Below, one piece after another: positions 35,201 through 48,787 of a DNA stretch of 64,000 bases (the first letter of the stretch is position 1; every line of letters starts with the position of its first letter). A program made the position numbers and the translations under genes. The stretch comes from Cunninghamia lanceolata. Lineage: Eukaryota > Streptophyta > Pinopsida > Cupressales > Cupressaceae. The stretch covers positions 5,146,001-5,210,000 of the forward strand of contig BSBN01001149.1 of NCBI GenBank assembly GCA_027924645.1. The letters run 5' to 3'. The notes under the pieces were generated by a model, which ran no database searches, had not been told where the DNA came from, and was given only the letters and a program-made list of their open reading frames with translations.

Positions 35201-38200
35201 GATTTAGGGTTCAATAAGTATGTCGAAGTATGTTTATTATGTAAAAATAGGCATACTCCAAGTAGAGGACATTACAGATTCCTCCACATTTAGCCTTAGA
35301 GTCAGTGCAATACGAAAATTTGGTAGTATAAAATGTACCAATATTGTGGCATCCATGCCATATACTAATTCATATGGTGTGAAGTTTGTAGTTCTTTTAT
35401 ATGTTGTGCGGTAGGCCCAAAGTACCGCAGGTACTTTCAGATCCCAATCTATTTTATTTCCATCACACATCTTTGTTAATGTTTTCCCAATAATTTTGTT
35501 CAAGGCTTCACTTGCACCGTTTGCCTGTGGATGATAAGTTGAACTTTTGTATCATGAAGGTCTATAATAGCTCCGCAATCATATTATTCACAAAGTGTTT
35601 CCCTTGATCACTTGTTATGTGTAGTAGACAACCAAATCTAGTTATTATATTCTCATACAGGAATTTTGCGGCGGTTCTTATTGTACAATCCTTAATGGGT
35701 TGAGCTTCTGCCCACTTGGTGAGGTATTCCACTCCTATTATAATATATCTTGCTTTTGATTGTTTGGCAGGGGGATCTATAGGTCCAATAAAATCAATTA
35801 CCCATTTTTCAAATGGGAGTTGTGTTAATACCAGTCTAAGTGGCATTCCATCTTTTGTGGTAGGTTTTCCTACCCATTGACAAATATCACAATGTTTTAC
35901 ATACCTTTTTGCATCTTGAAATAAGGTAGGCCACCATAAGCTTGCTAGCTTTATCTTCTTTGCAGTAAGGTCTCCAGAGTTGTGGCCTCCTACTACACCT
36001 TCATGTGCCTCCTTTAATATGTCCTCTCTTTCATGTTCATATACAACTCTCCTTATTATATCATCCCTTCCTCTGATATGCAATTCTCCTTCAATGAATG
36101 CGTATGGAAAAGCCTTCCGCATTAAGATTTGTTTTCTTGTGGAGATGTATCAGATGGGAATTCTCCTATGGCAAGTAAATATGCTATATCTTTCAATTCT
36201 TCCGGTAGCGCATTAACCCTAAAAAGGTTTGTGCTAGGAAGTTCTTCTTGAATTTTTGGTTCATCACCTGTTTCAATTTTGGACAAGTAATCAGGAACTT
36301 GATTATGTTTCCCCAGTTTTACCTTGATGGTGAAATCAAATTCTTGGAATAATAATAACCATCAACATACTCTCCCTTGGATAACTGGTTTGTTCAACAA
36401 GTACTTTAATGGCTCATGATCAATAAAGAAAATGAAAGGTGTGGATAATAGGTAGTGTTTAAATTTTTGTAATGCATATACCATTGTTAGGGCTTCTCTT
36501 TCTGTTGTGGTATAGTTTTTCTCAGCCTTGGATAATTTCCTACTAGCAAATAATATAGGATGGTCTTTTATCCCCTTGGGTTGGGCTAGTACCGCACCCA
36601 CTACTATCCCTGAGGCATCTATATGGACATGGAATGCAATGTTCCAATCTAGAAATATCAAAATAGGAGCCTTTGCAATTTTTTGTTTTAATATGTCGAA
36701 GGCAGTTTGACATTGATCATTCCACTCAATATTTTTCCCGTTTTTTATTTTTCTTATTTAATAGTTCCTCCAAAGGTGCTACTATTGGTGCATATCCCCT
36801 AATGAATCTGCGGTGGTATCCAGTATATCCTAAGAAAAATTTTCACCTCTGTTCTTGTTTTTGGTGCTAGTAGAGTGAGGATCAGAGTTACTTTCAAAGG
36901 ATCTACTATCAATCCTTCTTTACAAATGATGTGGCCTAACAAAGTCCCAAATGGTACCGCAAAAGTACATTTCTTTAGGTTCAGTGATATTTGTAGGCTT
37001 CTACATTTGTTCAACATCATCCTTAAGGTCTGGGTGTGATCTTTTACCAATCCATAGACAGTCCAATCATCTAAATAGACTTCCAAGAAATCATGTATGA
37101 ATTCCTTGAATGCATTTACCATGATTATACTAAATACTGCTGGTACATTCTTTAATCCAAATGGCATTACTGTATACATGTAAGATCCAAGTTCAGATGC
37201 AAATGTTGTTTTGGGCTGATCCTCCTCTCTGATCTTCACTTGATGGTAACCAGAAAACCCATCAGTGAATGAATAAATTTCTCTTCCGGCAACTGATTCT
37301 AATATCTCCTCTGTGAATGGTGTTGGGAATGGGTCATGAATACAAGCTTTGTTCAATTCTCTATAATCCCCACATATTCTTATCTCTTGATTTTTTATTT
37401 TATACTACCATTAGACTAATCCAATCTACTTCTTCCACCGATTTTATGATCCCTACTGCTAACATCTTATCAATTTATATTTTGACCCTTTTCTTCATGT
37501 TTGGATTTAGCCTGTATGGCCTTTTCTTTACCAATTTAATTCCCTCTTTGTAATGTTCCATTTTTGGCGCATTGATTATTGTGAGAATTTGTGCTTGTTC
37601 CTAGTCTCTTGGAGGCCATCCAACATGTTTGGGAAGAACTCCAATGTTCTTGGAGTGGTCTCAGCTGTCTGCAAAACAGTTATTTGGGTTTTGGTGATAT
37701 CATATGTTTTAATAATAAATTGTCAATGCTTCTTGTGTCTTGGCATTTATTAAACAAGGGTTTTTCATTGATTTGAATGCTGATTTTGGAGCTGTGAGGA
37801 GTGGCCGTACATGTATGGTCCGTACCATAAAGGTACGATTTGCTGATGCAAAATTAACTCTATATGTTTGGGGCAGTTTGGTGATTGCAAACTTAATGTT
37901 TCGTCTTGGCAACTCCTTTGCAAATGATAGGACTTGAGTTGGGTTTAATTCTGAATTCTCTGAAGTGTTTATTGTGCTTCTGGGCCGTACGGATCAGACA
38001 TATATACAGTTTTTAGTGTGCAGTCATTTGTATCAGATGAACATTGTTTATTTGCAGGTTGTTCTTATATCAGTCTCTGTAGTATGCAGTAAATTTGTGG
38101 GGTGAATATTGAAGTTTCTTGAGAAAGACTTCCTTAAGTGTGTCTTCATATGCATTCATTAATGGAGGCATGGCAGCCGTACTGGTGCTAACAATCAGAT

Positions 38201-41200
38201 TTTCTGCAGCAATCAGATCAGTAAAGAAAAAGAAACTCAGTATTATGGCATTGGCATGTTAGCAATATGTTTATGGATTGATGCAATGCAGGGTATGATT
38301 TCATATTTATGATCTCAGAGGAAATTGCTCATCTAGTTCTAATGTAAGGTGATATTGTTCATGTTTAGATTGGGTAATTTATACTTTCACTGTAATCAAT
38401 TTCACATTAAAGGACCCCTGGATGGTTTACCGCCAGTGTGGAGAATGAATCTTCTTTTATTTTCTCACCCACTAGAGAAGTGGAGTATTCCCACTGAACA
38501 AGTGGATGGTTTGTAATCTTTATGCTTGTTCTTTACCCACTAAAATTGGTGAATTCCCACGATATGTGGATGCCCGCCGCAACGGATGAATTGAAGATTC
38601 TTGTTGCATTGTTAACCAACATCACCGTACGCTCTCACCTTGCCCCTTCCAAGATCTGGGTGATCAGAAAGTGTAAGGCATTTTAGTTGGTTTATGCATT
38701 TGATGCTAACACTGTCATATCCTTGTATGATCATTTTGAAAAAATTGGGGTAGCTCATTACAATATCTTTCTATGTTTTGGAGTGATATTTCTCTATGCC
38801 TGTACCTTGCTGGGCCGTCCCTGGCTGAGTGGATGATTGAAGAAATAAAATTATTGAATATTTTTCTGATCCAAAGTTTGTTTGAAGTGTGTTTGGATGC
38901 TATTGGTGCCTCATTTCATTGTATTTTCAGTGCTGTCTGGGCAGAGTAGTAAATGTTGTGACCTTCCGTACATCTGCAGGGCCGTACAGCTAGAAGTTCA
39001 TTTTGATGATTGCAAAAAGACATTGAAGTTTGTTTGATCAATTCTTTTGGTGGTGTCTTTGTATGTTTGGACCACTTCATTCAAGACCAACTTCAAGGAT
39101 TTTGATGCATGCTATGACTTGTTTGGAGGATTCTGTACAGTGTATAGGCCGTACTGCCTGAAGGAAATGATTTTGATTTGAATTTAATTCTAGACTCCTT
39201 TGCATTAATAGTTGTTTGGAGATTGTTTGATATGTATAGACAATCAATTTTGGACAGTTATACAATGTTTAGATGTGATTTGAATTCTCTGCAGTGATCT
39301 GTATTGATGCTGCCGTACGGACCTGGGATCAAAATCAATGAAATTAAGTGTGTTTTGTTAAATGCTATGAACTATGTCCATTGCAGCGGATATATATCAG
39401 ATGGTGATAATCCATTGTGATGTTGTGGAAAGATTGTCTTTTGACTGATTTTCATGTGGAAATTCATCTTCTCTTGGCAGTTGTACATGATATTGCAGTC
39501 TGATTTCTCTTCAGTTCTGATTGGGCAGTCTGTTATGTGTATGAAATCTTTGATGCTTTAAGTGGGTGTTGTCTGTATGGGAATAATGCACCAGTAAGAG
39601 AAAGATTGCAATACCTTGTTCTTTATGAAATTAAATCTGATTTCTTGGCAACTGTACATGTATAGCAGCCTGATTTCTTTCTCAGTTCAGTCTGGGCAGT
39701 AAGCAACTTCTCTTTGGCAATGGAATTTCTTGTATTTTGCAGTGATAACATGCAGGGTATGATCTCTACCTTCATGATCTTCAGGGGTAACTTTATCAAG
39801 TTCTAATCATGTGTTACTGATTATCATTGTATGTGGCTCCATTGTAATCTTTATGCAATTCACATAATAACCCCTAGATGGTTTACCGCCAATGTGGGAA
39901 AAGAATCCTTCTTATTTGCTCTCACCCACTGAACAAGTGGAGTATTCCCACTGCATAAGTGGATGCCTGTTGTTAGCAGATGATTGTATTTCATTTCATT
40001 ACATAGTTTTGATTGATGAACCAAACCACTGTATGCTCTCACCTCGCCCATCTTGGGAACTTGGTGATCAGAAGTGTGGAGGAGCTTAATTGTGCTAACA
40101 CTGTTTATCATTGTTCTATATTTTGGAAAAAATTTGGGGTTGCTTATTACACTCTTTTAATTGCATTTTCATCTTTCATGTTTCTTCTTTGATTCCTTTC
40201 ATTTCAATAAAAGTTCTTGCAAATAAATCCTCAAATTCAGAAAGAATCTCAGTTACCTGCGCTACCACTTTCTCATCCCAGTAGTCTCCTATTTTTGCTA
40301 GCTTGGGGTCTCCTCCTTTTGCAATATTCTCTTCCCTGATTTTAAGAGGTTTATTGTAGTATTGATCCTTTGGCTCAGTTAATAGCTCTAGTTCACATTC
40401 TCCTTCTTGGACATCTATGTTTAGATCCTTAGTATCCTCATCATCCATTTTTGTAGTCTTATAGCATTTCTTACCAGTATTTCTTGATTGTTTGTCTATC
40501 CATTCTACTAGTTTCCATATTCCTTCACTCTAGGTCGTGGTGTATTTTGCTTCGGTTCTTTTTTCTCTTCCTTTGTCACTTGTTGAAAAATTATTTCCTT
40601 CATTTTCAAAAGTGCATTATGTATAGACTTCACTGGATTGTAGAAAGAAAATGTATGTATAAAGTCATATTGTACTTCCTCCCAATTGCTGATTTCTTTT
40701 CTTCTTTCTTGATTTATATACCAAGTTTGTGCTATTGGTGACAATGTCCAATAGAATAGATGGGTGTATATAAACTTTCTATGTTCCTTTCTGCTTTCCC
40801 ATACTATTATACAAGTAGTTAAATGTTCCTACGGTGGAATTTGTCCTTCATACTTGGGTATTACTTTATATTCTCCTCCTTCCAATAAATATCTTACGCT
40901 GATGAGAAGCTTAAATGTGGACCAATCTTTAACTGAATCTTTATGAGTTGACCACCAATTTCCTGCATTGCATACTAATGTATGTTGTACCGCCTCTTAT
41001 TTTCTTTGTTCTTCTGAAAAAATTGTCTCCATCTCATTCAAGTATAGTTGTAGGTCTTTCACTCCTAAAAACTTAGGTAGTTTGTTATGGGAAATTCCTC
41101 TCATAATATGATTAATATGTCGAGATATCTTAGATTCCTCTGTATTTTGCTCTTCATTGATGGCGCATTTCTTCTGCGTTGGCGAGGTTTGCGGTAGGTT

Positions 41201-44200
41201 TCTCTGACTAGTTCGAAGCATACATATCCTCCGGAATCTTCTCATTCTTCAAGTTTTGAACTCCGGTTCATTTCTCATCCATGCTTCCAAAACTTCCTCA
41301 CTATCAATACTATCATTATCATTCTCTGCTTCTATTTCTCCTCTTGAATTAGGTTCTTCTTCTGTCTCATCCGTTTCTAATTTTGATGAGTAAATATTCT
41401 TAGGATAGTTCTCATTACTTTCCGCATAATTGAATTCTTCAATATATGCATCTTCCATGGGTGATCCTAAAGGTATGCATACACTCTTATTGTTATCCGC
41501 AAAAAATAATTCTTCTTTGCAGGAATCCACAATGCCATTTGCATCTACAAACCATCTTAATCCTAGTAACGCATTGAATGAATCCCCTTGTTCTTGCATG
41601 GCTAGCACAACAAAATCTATGACTTGTTTTATGCTCATCAAGTTCACTTCTACTTGTTTCCAAGTTCCAATAGTTGCCATACTGGATCCATCTGCCAAAG
41701 TGATATTGTAGGGGGGTTGAGACAATCTAGGTCTTCCTAGTTGTTCCCAGAGCTTCTTAGTGATCATATTTATATCCGCACCGAGGTCTATCATAACATG
41801 TTTGACCTTTTTTTATTTATATGAGCATCCACCAATAGTGGTTTTGTCTTCCAATGTCTATCAATTCTCCCCATTTGTCGAATTTGATTTTTAGGTATTT
41901 CCTCCTTGTTCCAATATTTTGCAAATTGCTTAAATTTCTCTATAAGATTGTGTTGTTGAATTAGTGTTGTGAACTGTTTAAGTGCGGCAACTTCTTCTGT
42001 GAAAAATTGATTAACTTGTTTCTGTCTATCTTGTTCTTGGGTCACAATCTACTTTGTTTTCTAAACTATATCATCATGGTGTCTCCTATCAGGGAAGAAT
42101 GTCTCTTCCTCCTCACTTTCTTCTCTCTCTTTCAATAGTACCATGTCCAACAGTATTTGTACCCTGTCTTGTTACTACTGCAGCTTTTTCTTTTTCCTTA
42201 CTTTTATCCATTTTAGGTTTTTCATACTTGACTACTTTACTTTGGTTTTCTTCTTTTGAAGTTTCTGATGAAGATATATTTGTGTTACCATCTTTGTCTT
42301 TCCAACAGGTTATTAGGAACTGACCCTACTCTTTACCGACTCTCTGGATTACTCTGGTCCCTTTTTGTTTTTTTAGGTTATCACTTTTTGTTGGTTGCAG
42401 TGCATTTTGAAAGTATTGTTGTGCTTTATCACATGTGAAAAGGTCGTGCTTTGTACTATTACAAAATGTGCATTGTCTTCTTCTTTCTCCCCAACATTCA
42501 TTAGCAAAATGTCTCGGTTTATCGCATTTATAGCAGGTTGCTTCATCTCCCCTTCTTCCTCTACCACGGCCTCGGCCTCAACCTCCTCTATATCCTCCAA
42601 ATCGGTCTCTCTCATCATTATTGTAATTATATCCATATGCTATATTAGGGTTTGTATTTTGAATTTCTCCATGTAGGTTGCTTATAACCCTAATCCTGAA
42701 TATATAATGGTCTTTCCGCTAGGCCTTTCACATATGCCATAGTATTGTTTTGTGCTTTGTTCTTGTGGTTTGTGTTATACCATGACTCATTTTCATCATC
42801 ATCTTCTCTCACCCTGAATAGTTGTGAAGGGCAATCTGGTGTCTCATGATCATCCCATTCACCGCATAATCCACAATATATTGTATTATTTCTTGTAGGT
42901 ATTGCTTTTATGTCTACCTTCATGGCGGCAACCTGACTTTCCCCTTTCAACTTCGGACATTCATTTATTATGTGTCTTTCCTTTGTCCAATAGGAACACC
43001 ATATATTAGGCCTCTTTTCTTCCTGCTTTGCCAAGATTTCTTGTTTTAGCTTCAACTGCTCTAACTCCATCCTCATTCTTTCTAATTCCATGTTTTCTTG
43101 GTTTTTCCTGTTTGCGCCACATTTGTGACTCAATGCAATAGGCCAATGTAACTGCTTCTGCATAAGTTTCGAATATTCTTCCATCCAAAGATGCTCTAAC
43201 ATTTGGGCTTATCCCAGATGTGAACCATTCAATCTTTTGCTTTTCAGTTAACGGTTCCTCTAATTTGCGGATTGTTTCTTTGAATCTTTTATCAAATTCT
43301 TTTATGGTTTCTCCTTCTGTATTAATTCTCTCATTTTGCTTACTCCTTCAATAGGGATCTCCGGAGTCTTGAAGTTTTCCAAAAACTCCTTTTTAACCTC
43401 ATCCCAAGTTTTATCATGTTTAGGGCATGCCTTTCTATACCACTTCAAAGCATCATTCCTTAATGTTCCAATAAAGTCAAATAGTTTGGTCTCATCCCTG
43501 ATTATACCATTTCGATTCCAAATTGATTCTAGAACAAAGATGTATTTTGTTGCTTCATTTGTATCCTTTTCAAATACCAGTAACTTAATTATGGCATCCA
43601 TTTTTACTTTCTTCTGTTTTTCCAGAACCTCTGGTATTTTGCAGTAGGTTTCTTCCTTACCTTTTTGCTTAGGTTCTAGCCTCTGTATTAAGGTTTTGTG
43701 TTCCCTTCCTTTATCTCTTTGTAATTTGATGTCAAATTACTCCTTTCCCAATATTTCCTCAAAGTCTCTCTTAATTTCTTCTTCTCTATTTTTCTTACTG
43801 TCAACTTGATCCTCTTGAAGTTTCTTCTTGCTTTATAAGGCACCCGGGGTGACTCTTGGTTGAGGGGATGTGTCTCTTCCAATTGTCGTTTTGTTCTCGG
43901 TGATACTTTTCCATTTGTGAACGACATCATGTCTTTTGTAGGTGACTTTTCACTACTTTGTTTTATACTTTCAAAACTAATCTCTCTATATGTCATATCT
44001 TCTATAATCTTCATTGTACTTTGATTTATCAAGTAGTCTAGGTAATCCGCATCCAAATTTAAGGGTTGGAGGTTACGTATAGGATTTAGTAATTCCTCCC
44101 ATTGTTTATCAACTCTAACTTGGATATTAGCAAAATTAGGTTGAGCCTTTGGAGTTTTACATATTGCGGTAGGGCTAAGGTTTGATTATCTTCTTCCCTC

Positions 44201-47200
44201 CACAAACTTCTTAAATTGTCATATGCCTCAATTCTTCCTCCTATACTTTTTAGAATTTTTGTAGCCCTGTCAATATGCATTGTGATAGGCTCATGATTGT
44301 CTATATCTCTTTGGATCAAATTTATGGCAGCCCCTATGGTTGTTTCATCCATTCTTTCTTTTCCCTTTATATTCTTCTCTCCAACAGCACCCACCTTGGC
44401 GCGCTCAACAGCACACTCATTGGCACTCTCATCCAACTGTTTCATTACCTCCACAACTTCTCTTGATTGCTTTCTACTCGACTCTCCTGCCTTTTCCATC
44501 CTTCTGTGTACCTATCCTAACGTTCCTGGGTTTGTTTTTGTCTCTCTTCCCTACTTATCTCCATTCCGGTTAGTATAATCTCACTAATCTCTCTTAATCT
44601 TTTGTTATCCCTTTTGCCATGGGTGTTTTTGATTTGGTATAATATTAATCCTTATGTATCCCATGGTTGGCTCATCTTGAAGAGTTACATCTTTTCAAGG
44701 ATCTTTTCAGATCCTCCCCCTTTTCCATTTGTCATTCTTGTAAGTGTCTAGCCCCCTCTCACAAGGGTAGGAACTTAAGAGAATTCAAAGTCTTCCGCAA
44801 ATCATAAAAATTTTCTGACACATTAGTTTTCTTACTTTGCGCTACTCCACACTTTTCCTTTTTACTGTTTATCCTCTCTTTTCTTCAGTGTCCTTTTCTA
44901 GGGCCCGACAACGGAACCAAATACTAGCAAGAAATGGGAAGGAACCAATCCGGAGATCTAGTCCTCAATCAAGTCTCTAAAGTCGGTTTATACCCGTCAT
45001 ACAATGAAAGAATCATAGATAAACATTAAGGAAATAAGGTTATGCAGTACTATCTAAGTTATGTAAAACATTCATAAGACATATGTATATATAAGGTTAT
45101 GCAGTACTATCTAAGTTATGTAAAACATTCATAAGACATATATATATAAGAACACTTATATCTCCCTTATATATTCATATTCAATGAGTACATACACATT
45201 CATACCGGCAGGTCTAAGTCTCTACCCCTTATATATCTATCTCATTCTCATTCCTTTTTTATCTTCTTATCCTATTTCTTACTTACATGTATATCCTATG
45301 TATTCACAGAGAGGTGGGTCTTTTCCCAAAATACCTCTGTGTGCCGGTTCTGTACTCCACATGCCACCTGCGGTAGGTTCAATTGGTTGCCCTATACTCT
45401 GTCAACATTGAGAATAGTGTAATTTCTACATGATAACATAGAAATGCACATCGTCGAGCTTTGTATGCTTCTAGACGTGAAGAAATAAATAAGCAAAGAA
45501 GGGAAATTATCATAAGAGGAGAGAGAGAGAGAGAGTATAACAGATGTCCAAGAGCATGATATATCAATGACATTGGGTTGTAGCAGAGTGAATGATGATA
45601 AACTATCTAATGAAGACAATGTTGATAATTTGCAATCGATGTGTTGGAAGCACCCTCTAGATGATCACACTCTCTAAGACTAAGACTAGTCATACCTACA
45701 GCTTCTAGAATGCACTAAAACCAAATAGATCAAACTGGAATAACTCAGATCAATGACCTATCTGTAATGTCTCAACCAAATTTGTATTGTTCCAACCACA
45801 CTTATACACACAAAAAGAGTTTCTCTAATGCACCGTCAATTAGTATTACCATATATGCAAAATTCAAAAACGGTTATATATATATATATGCAGTGAAAAT
45901 AGATAGAATGGTGACTTCAATATCAGGAGTTACAGATAGTTTATCCTTATCAGTCCGGTTTCAGGCTAAGACAAGATTAACTCCTATGAGACAGCTTGAA
46001 ACTTAGAAATAGAAACACTCCAGAAACTATATCTTTCGGCCTTAGCAAGATAGGATATCACTATTACTCCTAGACACTATGAATATGTGATCGGTGATCC
46101 CAACAAGAATGGTAGTTCCAAAGACGTCCCTCAAATTCCGCCAAGTAGTATGTAGACGGTCGCTTCCCTAGGTGATCATGTGTCAGGGACACTCTGCTTA
46201 ATCAATACTTGAAGATGTGAGTGAGACCTCTCCACTGATGATGGTAGGAAGGCGCAGAATTCTCCCAAAACGCCACAACAATTAAATAATGACGACGTGA
46301 CTCCTTGTGATGCCAAGGTTCGAACAGTGCAACCTATGTGAACTCTACAAGTGTATTGAAGACACCTAATCGCAGCCCTGATATGTGAGATATGCAACCT
46401 TTTTGTTGTGGTTCCGGTTGCAAGATTTGGCGCCAAGTCACCAGAAATGACGCACAATGTTGTTGTTGCTGCTCCTGCAAATGAATGATGCGCTATTAGC
46501 TTTACTCACACCCTTTACCACAATTCATATTAATTACAGTAGCTAGGTAAGGTTTTCATCCTACTTGGACTCTCCCAAACTGAGGTTTTCGTCTCAGTCC
46601 AATTGCTTAGAATTGCAATTTGCAAAACCCAAGAAAATATTGAAATCAGATACCTCAAAATGAGCCTTACTATTGCTTATATACCCATGTAATTGAGTCC
46701 CATAGTAGCTGACTGTATTTGAATTTGAACTTGTTTTGGCACCGACCTCTATAGAGAAGATTTTTATTTTTAATATTAATAATATTAATATTTTTATTAT
46801 TCTTATAATATAATATTATTATTTGTTAGTGTTTAAAAACACTATTATGAAATTAAAATGATAATGCTATATTTCTTGAACGGAGGGGACATGACACTAT
46901 CACAGCTCGAGATCAACACTCCAATCACTAGAGCAGTTACGGCATCCCACCCTACAACCTCTCATAGGTCCAAATCGCTTCAATCACTGAAGCAAGGGCA
47001 TCATGCCTCCTGAAATCCTCCAACAGCTCCCTCTCACAAGTAGTCACACACTCCAAACACAGATCTAGAAAATTTTAGATAATGTGCTTTGAGACCATGT
47101 TAAGTTTTCAGACCATGGTAAACAAATTCTGCACTCAAAAGTTTAAACCCTCACTGCAACATAGCTTAAAATGAAAAATCCAATCAGAACAAAAAATCTG

Positions 47201-48748
47201 AGTACACCAATCTACAAACACATACTGCTGAAAATATGGAAAACAAGCACTCACAAATCTGAACCCTCAAAAGTCAAAACTGCATCTATCTTCTTATTAA
47301 AACTGAGAAGAATTATACTGCACTAGTTCAACACTCAAACATGCCCTCTCTATGTGCCCTATCTATGTCTCTTATTTCGGTGTTGTGCCCTAGGTCTCTT
47401 TTATAGAACAAGAGAACTCTAGAGTTTACAATGAGAATCCCCATCTCAATGGAGCACTTAGGCTAGGAGAAAAAAATTAAAGCAGAAAAGCAAGGAAAGC
47501 ACCTTGTTCTAAAATAAGAACAGCATATTCTCTCAGAATTTAGAATCCTATCTAAATATAAGAAAAGCAAACAACATGCTTTTTACAAAAAGACAGAAGA
47601 CATCTGTGCCCAGCTGAAGATAGGAAAAGCTAAAACAAAAACAAAAAACTAATTGCTCTGCTGTATTTGGAGAGTGTACTCTGCTGAAAGAAATCAGCTG
47701 CCAAGCAACAGCTACAGAAAAACTAACACTTCACAGCTGTTTCAGCTATCCACTAGTTTATGTCTAGCTGCCTATGCCGATGTCTTTGTATTTATTAGCC
47801 CACTTGTCTGTGGACTATAGTTAACTTTTTGACTACATGATATGTCCCCATCGAGTAATGTGCACTACATGGTAGGCATGAACAGTTCGACCAAAGGTTG
47901 TGACTTAACTGATAACTGTTAGTTCTACAAGAAGCATTTCCACTGTTGGGGTAGGGGCATTGAGTTTAAAACAAGTCCTTCCTGTACTAGCAAGCATTGT
48001 ACCAAGCACTACTTATGAAATAAAAGCATTATTCTCTATAGTCTTTGTTAATTGTTTCTCAGTATGATTTGTGATTCAAATCATTCTTCTATACCACTAC
48101 TAGCGGTTTGGTAGTGTAGATTGAAAGTTAACACCCTAGTCTAGCACTAAATTTCCATCTTGTGTGCATTCTTCTTACATGTCTTTAATTGTTCATATTG
48201 GTGGTTTTGTTTTTTATAGAATTTAATCTACCTTAGCAATAATTTATGTCCTTAATCATATTGTTCTCAACCATGACTCATTCAAAAGGCTGATTGAAGC
48301 ACTAACCAGTAGTGATCATACCTGCAAATCAATATAATATGTTTCACTCTTTGTCTCTTAAACAAAGCAAGTAGCTCACGTCCTTCAGATATAAAATACC
48401 AAATGTGGCAAACCCTATAGCATGAATTGTTCAGCCCAAAACCATGTAGGTTCTAATTGCATACAGAAGGTACATTAGATAGACATTTGGAAGGTAACTA
48501 CTGGTTTTATTTCTATTATAATTCCTATAAGCTACAAAGCTTGACCTTGAGTTAACACCACAGGATACATGATCTCACAAAAAAGTAGCAAAAAATTGTT
48601 AATGTAGATATTATGCTCCATCTTTCTGCAACATATATTGATGTCATTATTAAAACAAAAAATATTGTTAATATCTATCTCCATATATCTGAATCCCATA
48701 TGAGCACCACCTATACCAAAATAATAACAAAAATAAATAAAAATGAAC

Positions 48749-48787
<39 letters not shown>

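Larger units (their letters stand above)
33170..46896 (-). mobile_element. Ty3/gypsy retrotransposon in GMII intron 3, split by two insertions
   Basis: On the minus strand, from right to left, come the 5' LTR (about 44921-46896) and a primer-site-like TGGTTCCGTTGTCGGGCCC (44919-44901). Gag follows (44499-42100), then protease (41794-41249), RT and RNase H (40448-36300, interrupted) and integrase (36122-33170, interrupted). The 5' LTR starts TGTCATGTCC. Domain order protease-RT-RNase H-integrase defines Ty3/gypsy. All frames contain stops or frameshifts. It is in the same transcriptional sense as GMII. The 3' LTR was not found. Two later LTR-type insertions (33394-35276 and 37549-40151) each carry perfect 5-bp target duplications. 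Confidence 0.85.
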
